64,000 nucleotides of DNA from Ectobacillus funiculus (GTDB lineage: Bacteria; Bacillota; Bacilli; Bacillales; Bacillaceae_G): NCBI RefSeq assembly GCF_004138295.1, contig NZ_SCFM01000002.1, positions 212,138-276,137 of the forward strand. The letters run 5' to 3'. Both the position numbers and the translations under genes were made by a program. Positions 1-8,374 of this stretch are shown in pieces. The notes beneath the pieces were generated by a model. That model worked only from the letters and a program-made list of their open reading frames with translations, had not been told where the DNA came from and did no database searches. Each line of letters starts with the position of its first letter. The first letter of the stretch is position 1.

Positions 1-1382
1 TGTCATTTCAAACCACGTATCAAGGAGAAAAGGCAGTACAGTCCATTATAAGGGATATTACAGAACGTAAAAAATCAGAGGAGAAAATACATTACTTAGC
101 ATACTATGATGCCTTAACTGGCTTACCCAATCGCAATTTTCTAGGTGAGTATCTTAGAGAAGCGTTGGTGTGCAGCCAAGGCAGCAAACATATCTTAACT
201 GTGATGTTTTTAGATTTAGACCGATTTAAACTAATCAATGACACGTTTGGGCACAGCTTTGGTGATATCTTATTGCAGCAGGTATCTGTTAGGTTGAGGG
301 AATGCTTGCGTGAAGATGATATGGTTTCTCGTTACGGTGGTGATGAGTATATTATTGTGCTGAAGCAACAAGATATTCAAGAAATATACGGATTGGCAGA
401 TCAAATCATTGATACGGTAGCTGCTCCTTTTATGATTTACGGCCGCGAGCTATTTATTTCACCTAGCATTGGAATTAGCGTGTACCCAACAGATGGGGAT
501 GATGTAGAAGCTTTAATCAAAAATGCAGATGCTGCGATGTATCTTGCTAAAGAGAGTGGCAGAAATAATTATCAATTTTATACATCATCTTTACATGTGA
601 TGAACAACTGGAAATTTGAGTTAGAAAAAGGCATTAGGAATGCGCTGCAAAATAATGAATTTACACTGCATTATCAACCTCAAGTTGACTTGAAAACAAA
701 TACAATTATCGGTTTAGAAGCTTTAATTCGCTGGAAGCATCCCGAATATGGATTCATTTCTCCAGCGGAATTTATTCCCTTAGCAGAAGAGATAGGATTG
801 ATTGGTTCTATTGGTAGATGGGTTCTTGAAACAGCCTGTAAACAAAGGAAACAGTGGCAGGAAAATGGCTTACCTCCAGTGGATGTGTCCATTAATGTTT
901 CAGCTGTGCAGTTTCGGGATAAACATTTTGTAGCAACTGTACAGCAAGTGTTGCAAGATACAAAGTTTGAACCATGCTGCCTAGAACTAGAAATTACTGA
1001 AGGCGCTATGCAATATGTAAAGGAAGCCACGAGCATTATGGGGGCTTTAAAAGAACTTGGTGTTCGTCTTTCCATCGACGATTTTGGTACAGGTTATTCT
1101 TCATTAAGTTACTTAAGACATTTCCCTATCGATAAATTAAAAATTGATAAGTCCTTTGTTGATGAAATTAACCATCATTCTAGTGGTGAAATTATTGTAA
1201 AAACAATAATTGCCTTAGGAAATAGCTTAGGTTTTGAGGTAATTGCTGAAGGGATAGAAAATGAGGAGCAAGTCTCTTTTTTAGTACAAAACAATTGTCG
1301 TTTAGGACAAGGTTATTTCTTCTACAAGCCTTTGCCTGCAGAGGAAATAGAGGGGTTAATTCATTTACACTGTAAGTATTAA
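1..1382 (+). CDS. Sensor-type GGDEF-EAL cyclic-di-GMP protein, 3' part
   Basis: The reading frame is open from base 3, so the gene starts upstream of the window. The first codons encode the end of a PAS domain and its typical C-terminal linker (IRDITERKKSEEK), then a GGDEF domain begins at YDALTGLPN. The diguanylate cyclase signature is present as RYGGDEY, and the phosphodiesterase domain carries GLEALIRWKHP (EAL), DDFGTGYSSL and KIDKSFV. Both domains look intact, so the protein may make and/or degrade c-di-GMP; which activity dominates cannot be read from sequence. An ATG at 165 lies inside the GGDEF domain and is not the real start. A terminator follows the stop. Confidence 0.93.
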   Translation, partial: SFQTTYQGEKAVQSIIRDITERKKSEEKIHYLAYYDALTGLPNRNFLGEYLREALVCSQGSKHILTVMFLDLDRFKLINDTFGHSFGDILLQQVSVRLRECLREDDMVSRYGGDEYIIVLKQQDIQEIYGLADQIIDTVAAPFMIYGRELFISPSIGISVYPTDGDDVEALIKNADAAMYLAKESGRNNYQFYTSSLHVMNNWKFELEKGIRNALQNNEFTLHYQPQVDLKTNTIIGLEALIRWKHPEYGFISPAEFIPLAEEIGLIGSIGRWVLETACKQRKQWQENGLPPVDVSINVSAVQFRDKHFVATVQQVLQDTKFEPCCLELEITEGAMQYVKEATSIMGALKELGVRLSIDDFGTGYSSLSYLRHFPIDKLKIDKSFVDEINHHSSGEIIVKTIIALGNSLGFEVIAEGIENEEQVSFLVQNNCRLGQGYFFYKPLPAEEIEGLIHLHCKY

Positions 1383-1436
1383 TATGTGGTTCTTTTACGA
1401 TTTGGAACTAGTACATCTTTTGTTCAGAAATAGAAG

Positions 1437-1481
1437 ACAGGGAGCAGGGGTAGCATCTAATCTCCCTGTTTCATTGTTTTT
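1437..1481 (+). terminator. Intrinsic terminator of the GGDEF-EAL gene
   Basis: ACAGGGAG (1437-1444) pairs perfectly with CTCCCTGT (1462-1469), followed by a T-rich stretch. A copy of the dispersed repeat begins two bases after it. Confidence 0.7.
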
Positions 1482-1482
1482 A

Positions 1483-1614
1483 TTACACTGTAGGAAAATA
1501 TAAACTTCCAGCTAGAAGCTCCTTCGACGTAGTCGGAAATTTTAGGAATACAGTGTAAGTGCAACTACGCTTCTGTCTGCGCCTAACGGCTCGCCAATCA
1601 GCGAGTTTTCTTTA
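1483..1614 (+). repeat. Dispersed terminator-associated repeat, copy R1 (full)
   Basis: The copy begins TTACACTGTAGG. Its left half folds into a long hairpin: TTACACTGTA (1483-1492) pairs with TACAGTGTAA (1549-1558), and TAAACTTCC pairs imperfectly with GGAAATTTTA. The right half ends in CTCGCC-AATC-AGCGAG plus TTTTCTTTA, a terminator-like hairpin. The right end overlaps the stop codon of the minus-strand gene at 1612. Confidence 0.9.
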
Positions 1615-1947
1615 AAAACCGTCTTCGACAGGAGAAAATGGAACACCTAATCTGTTTTCTACGGCACGCAGACGTTGATTTAAACGGTTTAAACGACGGC
1701 TATGACGTTCGACTGTTTCTTGAAGCTGATTCACTTCTCTATTTAGGCGGTTTACTGTTCGGGTCAATTCGTTGTTTCGCTGCTCCAATTCAGTTACTCG
1801 ACGCTCCAAAGCACGCAGCTGCTGTGGCGGCTGTCTGTGATCAAATTGCTGTGTATAATCAAATTGCTGTGTATAATCAAATTGCTGCTGTGTATACGGC
1901 TGGTGGTAGGGTTGCACAAATGGATAAAAGTTAACATATGAATTCAT
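1612..1947 (-). CDS. Coiled-coil protein with Gln/Tyr-rich repeated N-terminus, probably spore-associated
   Basis: The 111-residue protein is not assigned to a family. Residues 1-40 are Gln/Tyr-rich with near-identical tandem units of the type QQFDYT. Residues about 43-100 form a regular heptad coiled coil rich in Leu, Arg, Asn and Glu. The start has a good ribosome binding site (GTAGGAGAG, 7 nt before ATG). A CATAATCT sequence about 30 nt upstream resembles the CATAnnnT -10 element of SigE/SigK promoters, without a clear -35. Composition and promoter hint at a spore coat or sporulation role; this is inference. The stop codon lies in the last bases of repeat copy R1. Confidence 0.75.
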   Translation of the reverse strand: MNSYVNFYPFVQPYHQPYTQQQFDYTQQFDYTQQFDHRQPPQQLRALERRVTELEQRNNELTRTVNRLNREVNQLQETVERHSRRLNRLNQRLRAVENRLGVPFSPVEDGF

Positions 1948-2139
1948 GGTGTTTCACTCTCCTACATAGGGTATTTACCATACAGATTATGTAGGAGAAG
2001 AACAAGGCGACACAATTAAAAATAAAGAGGCACCGGGCATCTGAGGGGTTACAGAATGCTCATGCATGCTATGGTTTCCTGAATGATAAAAATTCAACTA
2101 TGTTAATTGGTCGGATTTTTGCTTAATTCATATCAATTA

Positions 2140-2655
2140 TCACTTGAGCTCACTTATGTTTACATTAAATACCGTTAAAAAGAAAATAATAACAATAATG
2201 GATAAGCCCCATGCTACTAATGGCCGTTTATGATGAATAGGCAACATCGTGAACAAAATGATGTCAAACAAAGCTGACCACCACATGTTCCAGCCATTAA
2301 AGTGATTTATAAGTCCGAAAACATGAAGGCCTAGAAGTTCACCGAAAATATATATTATTGTCCATAATAAAATATAGGGAAGCTGCTTGACTTTCTCTTT
2401 TGGAAAATGGGATAAGTATGTAAGGGCAGTAGCAGGATATATCGTTATCATAATCCAGATATTAATTAAGGTATGATTGGGAAAGAGGCGGTCTTTATTA
2501 TAGCTCCATGTTGGATTGTTATACGTTAACACGTTATACAATAAATCTCCAATGATAAAAAAGAGGATAGTTGGATAATATTTTTTCCAATTTTTCCAAT
2601 CTCCAAATCTCCAGCCAATGAATAAAAATGTCGCTCCAGCAATAATATGCATCAT
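2140..2655 (-). CDS. CBO0543-like multi-spanning membrane protein
   Basis: The protein is very hydrophobic with about five predicted membrane segments separated by short Trp/Tyr-rich loops. This pattern resembles the CBO0543 family of unknown function common in Bacillus; the assignment rests on memory of the family. I place the start at 2655 (MMHIIAGAT) because AGGGGGA lies nine bases upstream. An ATG at 2703 is in frame but has only a poor ribosome binding site. No operon partner is visible. Confidence 0.65.
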   Translation of the reverse strand: MMHIIAGATFLFIGWRFGDWKNWKKYYPTILFFIIGDLLYNVLTYNNPTWSYNKDRLFPNHTLINIWIMITIYPATALTYLSHFPKEKVKQLPYILLWTIIYIFGELLGLHVFGLINHFNGWNMWWSALFDIILFTMLPIHHKRPLVAWGLSIIVIIFFLTVFNVNISELK

Positions 2656-2703
2656 ATGAAAAGCTCCCCCTAAACCTTTATATACATTGTTATCTAAATG
2701 CAT

Positions 2704-3181
2704 TTTCTTTTCTGAAAATTATAACAGAAGGAAAACGGTTTCAATAAATTTACTGAATTGTAAAATATTTCAGGGTGCTTTATAATGATTTTCTGTGTAA
2801 AAAACCTCTTCATATAGTTGATGAGGTTTTTTTATTAGGTTTTATTGCTTTAAATAATTATGCTTTTGTTATAATTAGGTAATATATAATAAAATTACAA
2901 ATGGCTTAGCCTATAAGGTTGACTATGGTTGAACAGTGCGACCTGCGCACTTAAGCCTAAAGGAATATCTATAAAAATGAATTAAATGAAGCTGCTTGTT
3001 TAGAGTGTATACCGTTTCTTTTTGAGAGTTCCTTTGCAAATTTCCCATGTTAAAGTTGGTTCGTTCTTTCTGTAGAAAATAGTTTTTGTCAAATCCCTAC
3101 CGTCTATATAGGGCTCTATACAAATTAAGAAAAGTTATTTTTGAGATAGTGAATCTAGAGATAAAGTGGAGGGGTGTTAAA
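2704..3181. other. Intergenic region with a terminator and a possible structured transcript
   Basis: No gene is seen. The stretch holds a terminator-like hairpin (2799-2834), a TATAAT-type promoter around 2868-2874 (gttataat), and a segment at 2903-2962 that can fold: GGCTTA near 2903 pairs with TAAGCC near 2951, enclosing AGTGCG-acct-GCGCACT. I could not match it to a known riboswitch class. Confidence 0.35.
2799..2834 (+). terminator. Terminator-like hairpin
   Basis: AAAAACCTC and TGATGAGGTTTTTTT flank a short loop, giving an intrinsic terminator that could work in either direction. Confidence 0.55.
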
Positions 3182-3613
3182 ATGATTGAAGCAAAAATAT
3201 TAACTTCGGGTAATAGGGAATTGATAAATTTTATTACGAGAGAATATTCCGCTGAGAAAATGAAGAGTAAGGAAGGACTATTGTTAAAAATTGAACGGTT
3301 AGAGGAGATGGATGAGCAGACTTTAAAGTTATGTATAAACAGAATAAGAAGCTTGGAGGAATTTTATGATCCTGTCAAATCCTTATCTGCCGTTATAGGA
3401 GTATTTACAGCGTTTTTTATAGTCTTAGGAGTGTTTTTTGAGGAGATTGGGCTCCCTTGGTATCTAGATCGTATATTAGCTTTGGGTTCGCTTGCATTGG
3501 CATTCATCGTGTCGGCAAGGGATGTTATTGAAATGAGATTGAAAAAAAGTAATGCTGTGTATTTTAAAGGTTTATTGGAGTATGTGTTAGAGAGGAAAAA
3601 GGAAAACAAATAA
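3182..3613 (+). CDS. Small membrane protein with charged N-terminus, unknown
   Basis: The 143-residue protein is not recognised. Residues 1-70 are charged and probably helical (INRIRSLEEF). Two hydrophobic segments follow (about 80-98 and 105-122), then a basic C-terminus ending RKKENK. ATG 3182 is chosen because GTGGAGGGGTG lies just upstream; the longer frame from 3086 has no ribosome binding site. It is followed by its own terminator, so it appears monocistronic. Confidence 0.65.
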   Translation: MIEAKILTSGNRELINFITREYSAEKMKSKEGLLLKIERLEEMDEQTLKLCINRIRSLEEFYDPVKSLSAVIGVFTAFFIVLGVFFEEIGLPWYLDRILALGSLALAFIVSARDVIEMRLKKSNAVYFKGLLEYVLERKKENK

Positions 3614-3664
3614 ATCTGAAGCATCCCTCATGAGGGGATAAAAACAGTTTGAATACATCTAACC

Positions 3665-3701
3665 AAATCTACTCATTTTACCTTTTGGTGAGTAGATTTT
3701 T
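3665..3701 (+). terminator. Strong intrinsic terminator
   Basis: AAATCTACTCA (3665-3675) pairs perfectly with TGAGTAGATTT (3689-3699), followed by T residues. A smaller CCCTCATGAGGG palindrome sits just upstream at about 3623-3636. Confidence 0.85.
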
Positions 3702-3914
3702 TGCTGGTTGAAAATTTGATGAATTTATCATAAAACCGATACAGGAACAATAGTTCGATTTTGAAGAGATGGGAAATGAGTTTCACGTATAACAAGAAGG
3801 TTCCCATGTTGTTTACAAATGAAAGATTTGGGCAAGTACTTTTCGACAACTTGTCTCCAAAATAGCAGGTTGTACATAAAATATTGCGTATATGATTTTA
3901 AAGGAGATGTTTTC

Positions 3915-4583
3915 TTGAACGAAAGAAATTATGATAGTAACCATCATTCATTTGCTCCCTTTATCAGCCCCAACCCGATTACCTCATTTAATCCGATTCA
4001 ACGTTATCCAAAAATTGATGAAACAGCCTTCATAAGTCCGTTTTCTAGTGTGATAGGCGATGTGAGAATTACGGATAATGTATATGTAGCTCCCAATGTG
4101 AGCATTCGTGCGGATGAAGGAACCCCGTTTTACATCGGCTCAAACACAAATCTGCAAGACGGGGTTATTTTACATGGTTTATTGAACAAATTCGTTTCTG
4201 TTGGTGGTAAGAGTTATTCAATCTATATCGGGAACGAAGTAAGTATTGCTCATGGCGCTCTCATTCATGGTCCTTGTTATATAGGAAAGAATACCTTTGT
4301 CGGTTTTAAGTCAATTGTATACAATGCAATTATTGAAGAAGGGACATTTATTGCATATAATGCAGTAGTAACAAATGGCGTACGTATTCCGGCAAATAGA
4401 TTCGTGCCGCCAGGGGCCCACATAGACACGCAGGAAAAAGCAAACTCGCTTCCTCGAGTGTCAGGAGATGAAGAAGAATTTGCCCGGGAAGTACAACGTG
4501 TAAATCAAGAATTTCCTGCTGCTTATAACAACTTATTATTTGGCTCACATTGCTGTTCTTGCGGAATGCCCTATAGTCATTGA
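3915..4583 (+). CDS. Gamma-class carbonic anhydrase (Cam/CcmM-like left-handed beta-helix)
   Basis: The protein has the hexapeptide repeats of a left-handed beta-helix and follows the archaeal Cam pattern closely: IRADEGTPFYIG, NLQDGVILHGL, IAHGALIHGP and IPANRFVPPGA. The three zinc-ligand histidines are visible in ILHG and AHGALIHG. The Glu that follows the first ligand in Methanosarcina Cam (LHALET) is not conserved here (LHGLLN), so activity is likely but unproven. The C-terminus has an unusual CCSCG cluster. I choose TTG 3915 because AAAGGAGATG sits eight bases upstream; the frame extends to 3819 without a ribosome binding site. It would interconvert CO2 and bicarbonate. Confidence 0.85.
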   Translation: MNERNYDSNHHSFAPFISPNPITSFNPIQRYPKIDETAFISPFSSVIGDVRITDNVYVAPNVSIRADEGTPFYIGSNTNLQDGVILHGLLNKFVSVGGKSYSIYIGNEVSIAHGALIHGPCYIGKNTFVGFKSIVYNAIIEEGTFIAYNAVVTNGVRIPANRFVPPGAHIDTQEKANSLPRVSGDEEEFAREVQRVNQEFPAAYNNLLFGSHCCSCGMPYSH

Positions 4584-5549
4584 AAATTAGGAGTTTTTTG
4601 AGAGGAAGAAGCTGTATAAAGAGAATGTACAGCTTCTTTAATATATTACTTACGAATTTCTTTTTTAGCTTGCTGGCTCAACAAACACCACAATTAATTA
4701 GTCAAACCAATGTTTTCTTGGGAAATTCAATCGGTTCATTCACTGCCCTTGCGTTAGCAAGTGCCCCTAAGGAGATACTCCAGTTTTTTAAGGATAAAAT
4801 CTTACCGGCATACAGCATTTCCAGGCCAGGTGGACCTGTTTTTAATCAACAATTCCCATACTCTGGCTTTATCGAAGCGGTACGAACATTTTTTCCATTG
4901 AATCTTCGTCTTAAAAACTTAAAAAAACGAATTGTTGTTCCTTCATTTCAATTATTCTCACCGAAGCTGAATCGTTGGAATCCTGTGCTATTCCACAACT
5001 TTCCTGACTCTCCCTATTTAGATGAGAAAGCGAGTGATGTCATACTACGGAGCAGTGCTGCTCCCGCGACGCAACGGGCCTATCAAAACTACGTGGATGG
5101 GTTTGTAATAACAACTAATCCTAGTACAGCTAGTATTACGTTTGCAGTGGATAAAGCCAAACAGCTGTTGGATCAAATTGCGGTCTTATCCATTGGGACA
5201 GGTGAAGCCCCCATTCAGTTAAGAAGGGATACAAGAGGATGGGGGATGGTGAGTGCAAATAACATACGTCCCGAAAATTTAGAGAACCTTCCTCCAAATT
5301 GGGGAGTCCTTTTCGACCGATCACCCAATGAACCCTTACTACCATTTCTTCAGCTTGTCAGTAATGGAACCAGTTACTATGAATCCATGGTCAGTTCTCA
5401 TCTTCTAGGAGATCGTTTTTTTTTGCTTGAATCCACGGATCCCTAACTTCTCCAAAACGGATCCTTCCGTGTTTCCCGCTCTCATTAAAATTGCTAACAA
5501 AACCAATTTACAACCTACAGTTAAATTTATAGAGAAAAACTGGAACTAA
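4580..5549 (+). pseudogene. Patatin-like phospholipase, N-terminally truncated and frameshifted
   Basis: Clear patatin features begin at about 4700: the nucleophile elbow FLGNSIGSF (GxSxG) and, later, YVDGFVITTNPS, the Asp motif of the Ser-Asp dyad. The N-terminal glycine-rich oxyanion-hole motif (DGGGxRG) is missing, and the frame upstream runs through the terminator of the preceding gene. At the 3' end the main frame stops at 5446. Removing one T from the nine-T run at 5416-5424 restores a plausible C-terminus (RFFCLNPRIPNFSKTD to FIEKNWN) ending at 5549. So the gene has lost its start and carries a +1 slip. The slip could be a sequencing error; the truncation could not. Confidence 0.8.
4605..4645 (+). 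terminator. Intrinsic terminator of the carbonic anhydrase gene
   Basis: AAGAAGCTGTA (4606-4616) pairs with TACAGCTTCTT (4628-4638), then TTAATA. It lies inside the frame that would encode the patatin N-terminus, showing that this part is not a genuine coding start. Confidence 0.75.
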
Positions 5550-5627
5550 TTTTAGGAATACAATATGGGTAACTACGCCTCAGTCTTCGCCCAAAAGCAA
5601 GGCTCGCCAATTGGCGAGTTTTCTTTA
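5548..5627 (+). repeat. Dispersed repeat, copy R2 (right half only)
   Basis: Begins at AATTTTAGGAATACA and ends GGCGAGTTTTCTTTA with the complete CTCGCC-AATT-GGCGAG hairpin. The left arm is missing. It abuts the last codons of the patatin remnant. Confidence 0.85.
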
Positions 5628-5852
5628 TTATGCAGTAAATGCTTTATTTGAATAGTTGGTCAATCTGTTCTCGGGTATAACCTAGTATTTCCTCTTGATA
5701 AATTATGGTTAATATTTTTAGCTCCTGAGGATAAGGAGATGTTTAAAGTCCCAAATCCCAGATTATTTACAGCTATACATATTCCAGAGAAATTTTTTGT
5801 CTTTAAAATATAAAAAATACGTCTCTATAATACAAATACACTTATTCTATAC

Positions 5853-5880
5853 TGTCCTATAATTATAACCATAAATGACA
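5853..5880. promoter_or_regulatory. 28-base TGTC...GACA dyad, copy A
   Basis: Starts TGTCCTATAATTA and ends TAAATGACA, with the outer TGTC/GACA forming an inverted repeat. A very similar 28-base copy starts 199 bases downstream, and ATTGTTGG follows both. It is probably an operator, but the regulator is unknown. Confidence 0.45.
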
Positions 5881-5906
5881 AGTTCATTGTTGGATTTTAG
5901 CTTTAA

Positions 5907-5920
5907 TGACAACGGTTACA
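5907..5920. promoter_or_regulatory. cre site (CcpA catabolite-responsive element)
   Basis: TGACAACGGTTACA matches the cre consensus TGWNANCGNTNWCA at every defined position. It lies about 240 bases before the HPr-like gene and suggests CcpA control of this region. Confidence 0.6.
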
Positions 5921-6051
5921 TTGTGGAAAAATAATGAATTTTAGCCTGGAAGGGGTACTGCCGATGAAGATTGTGAATCAATTGAGTATTCAATTATAAG
6001 TCTGCAAAAGGTGAACAATGTCTGCATGATATAAATGCGTCCATTATATAT

Positions 6052-6079
6052 TGTCCTATAATTACAATTTTAAATGACA
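6052..6079. promoter_or_regulatory. 28-base TGTC...GACA dyad, copy B
   Basis: Same length and ends as the copy at 5853 (TGTCCTATAATTA ... TAAATGACA). A shorter version, TGTCCTTAAAAGACA, occurs at 6744-6758 downstream of the HPr-like gene. Confidence 0.45.
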
Positions 6080-6158
6080 AATTTTAATTAACATTGTTGG
6101 GAAATTTAATATCGGATATATAGATACCAGATAATCTAGGAAGGATGGGTGTTTTGTG

Positions 6159-6434
6159 ATGGAAAGAAACGTTGTTGTCCAACTTCAACATGGTCTTCAG
6201 GCTCGACATGCTAATCAATTTGTACAAAAATCATCTGCCTTTAACAGTGAGATCAGCATTATTAAAAATGGGAGGATGGCAGCTGGGAAAGGGATTATTG
6301 GGGTGATGGCTTTAGTTATTAGGAAGGGAGAGGAAATTACTTTGCTTGCAAATGGAAGCGATGAAGAGGCCGCTATTATAGCCCTAGAGAGTTTTCTTTC
6401 TGATAGGGAGCTGAATGCATTAGATTTACATTAG
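6159..6434 (+). CDS. HPr/Crh-like protein lacking both phosphorylation sites
   Basis: The 91-residue protein has HPr length and fold signature. The region around the catalytic His of HPr reads GLQARHA: Gln14 replaces His15, as in Crh, so it cannot transfer phosphate in the PTS. The regulatory serine region of HPr/Crh (KSIMG) reads KGIIGVM: Gly45 replaces Ser46, so HPr kinase could not modify it either. This differs from true Crh, which keeps the serine. A CcpA-related or decoy role is conceivable but unproven. GTG 6156 and ATG 6159 are both possible starts behind AGGAAGGATGG. It stands alone, upstream of a sugar cluster and downstream of a cre site. Confidence 0.8.
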   Translation: MERNVVVQLQHGLQARHANQFVQKSSAFNSEISIIKNGRMAAGKGIIGVMALVIRKGEEITLLANGSDEEAAIIALESFLSDRELNALDLH

Positions 6435-7332
6435 TAATATAATCCGGTTATTTTTAGTTTAATCAATAATGCATTTGTGAAAGGACTTATAGGAAAAGGA
6501 AGATAGAGCCCTATACATTATTATATTGTTCAATAGCCTGATAATGGTACTCAACCAGAGTCAGAGTTAGGTGATTTATTTTAGATGGAATCGCTTTCTT
6601 TATAAAAGAAAATAATCCTTCTAGGTCTAGGTGAATGTATGTTATAGAAGCTTTAATTCTGCATCTATCTAGAAGAAATGATATTAAAAATAAAGTGTAA
6701 AATGTTTTTTAACAGCCATTATTACAAATTACCGCTTGAAATATGTCCTTAAAAGACAAAAAACATGTCCTGAAAATTTAAATACTATCGCTGCAGATTT
6801 TTATACAATCATTTATGTAAGGGCGATCAATTATCAAATATTAAGAAGGTGATTTTGTTTACAATTAATAACTAATGCGGGTTTGGACGAGAGGCTTCAA
6901 AGATAAGTGTTAGTTTAAAAATATATCCTTAGAATGTACATTTGAAAATTCAAAGGAGTCCTTATACTGTAAAATCAATGTTTCAATAGTATAAAACCAG
7001 CTATCATATTGTCATTCATTTAAAAGGGGATGCATAATTGTTTTTACCCTGGAAGGAAAGCGATTACATGAAGGTAGTCTTCCCTTGTTGAATTGCATCA
7101 TAAGGAAAAACCAGCGAAGTGTTACGTGTTCTCAAGAACTTAGAGAAATTCACATAGGTATTACTGAAGTTCCTGAATTGAAAAAAGCAACCTTCCGTAC
7201 ACATAAATATCAAATCAGTCATAAGCGGGAAATAAACCTGTTTCATGAAAGTAAGACAATTGGATTTTTAGAGTCAGCATCTAAAATCATTAAAATTTTA
7301 TATTAGGTTAAATAGTTTTTGGAGGGGTTTTT
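6435..7332. other. Gene-poor AT-rich stretch
   Basis: No recognisable gene in about 900 bases. A 73-codon frame at 7085-7306 has no ribosome binding site and no family resemblance. The stretch contains the short TGTCCTTAAAAGACA dyad (6744-6758) and probably the promoter of the sugar operon, which I could not place with confidence. Confidence 0.4.
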
Positions 7333-8274
7333 ATGAAACTATCATATGTAACAGATAGCTTAGGTCATTTGCCATTTGAAGAGATGCTGGATTTTGTAGC
7401 GGAATTAGGGATTGATACGATTGAAATGACTACTGGAGGCTGGTCTCCAGCGCCGCATTTGAGACTAGATGAACTATTAGAGAGTGAGCAAAAAAGAAGT
7501 GAGTTCTTAAATAGTTTAGAAAAACGCAACATCAAACTATGTGCTTTAAATTGCTCAGGAAATCCTTTAGATCCAGGTGAACTTGGCAGAGAGCATCGGG
7601 AAGTTCCAGAGAAAACAATGGAATTGGCTCAATTGCTAGGAGTAAAAAAGGTCATTATGATGAGCGGGCTGCCAGCAGGAAGTCCTGAGGATAAAGTTCC
7701 TAACTGGATTACGTATACTGTTAGCTGGCCTCCGACTTTAAAAGACATTTTGGATTATCAATGGAATGAGGTAGCGATCCCGTATTGGAAGGGATTAGTG
7801 AAGAAGGCTGAAGAATGTGGCGTTGAAAAAATTGCCCTTGAAAACTTCAGCTCCCAATTGGTATATAATCCAGAAACTCTATTTAAATTACGCAATGCAG
7901 TTGGACCAATCGTAGGCTTAAATCTAGATCCAAGCCATCTTTTATGGATGGGAGCTGATCCAATCTTATCAGCGAGAGAACTAGGAGCAGCGATTCACCA
8001 TGTTCATGGTAAAGATGTTCGTCTTGAAAGACACTTATCTGGTGTGAATGGTGTACTTGAAACAAAAGAAGTTACCGATGTAGCGAACAGAGCGTGGAAT
8101 TATGTAGCGGTAGGCTGCGGACAAGATTTGCAATGGTGGAAAGAGTTCTTCTCTGTAGTGAAAATGATGGGCTATGACGGAGAGGTGTCTTTAGAAATGG
8201 AAGACTTAACAATGTCAGTAGAAGCTGGCGTAAGAACATCTATTGATGCTTTAAAACAAACACTTAGCTTTTAA
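7333..8274 (+). CDS. Sugar-phosphate isomerase/epimerase (xylose-isomerase-like TIM barrel)
   Basis: The 313-residue protein belongs to the AP-endonuclease-2/xylose isomerase-like TIM-barrel family, as seen from MKLSYVTDSLG, the strand-end metal-binding positions IALENFSS and GLNLDPSHLLW, and HHVHGKD, followed by EVSLEMED. Relatives include inositol-catabolic enzymes IolE, IolH and IolI, but the exact substrate cannot be assigned. The start has a strong site (TTTGGAGGGG). It is the first gene of a set with a Gfo/Idh/MocA dehydrogenase and a sugar-porter transporter, suggesting catabolism of a sugar or polyol. Confidence 0.85.
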   Translation: MKLSYVTDSLGHLPFEEMLDFVAELGIDTIEMTTGGWSPAPHLRLDELLESEQKRSEFLNSLEKRNIKLCALNCSGNPLDPGELGREHREVPEKTMELAQLLGVKKVIMMSGLPAGSPEDKVPNWITYTVSWPPTLKDILDYQWNEVAIPYWKGLVKKAEECGVEKIALENFSSQLVYNPETLFKLRNAVGPIVGLNLDPSHLLWMGADPILSARELGAAIHHVHGKDVRLERHLSGVNGVLETKEVTDVANRAWNYVAVGCGQDLQWWKEFFSVVKMMGYDGEVSLEMEDLTMSVEAGVRTSIDALKQTLSF

Positions 8275-8374
8275 ATTAAAGGAAATGAGCTACTTGAAAC
8301 ACGATAGTAAGTCTTATTTTTTAAAAACTATACAAATTCCAAATGAACAGAATTGAGGAGAGAGGGGTTTTATT

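Larger units (their letters stand above)
5628..6158 (+). promoter_or_regulatory. Long regulatory region before the HPr-like gene
   Basis: This 530-base stretch has no convincing gene. It contains a perfect cre match and two copies of a 28-base dyad, annotated separately, in an AT-rich background. An 11-codon frame at 5964 (MKIVNQLSIQL) follows a GGAAGGGG sequence but is too short to call. Confidence 0.5.

Noticed and set aside
680..1075. 131-codon minus-strand frame
   Set aside because: It lies wholly inside the GGDEF-EAL gene, has no ribosome binding site and no family pattern; it is an antisense shadow.
7085..7306. 73-codon plus-strand frame before the sugar operon
   Set aside because: No ribosome binding site, no recognisable domain and AT-driven composition.
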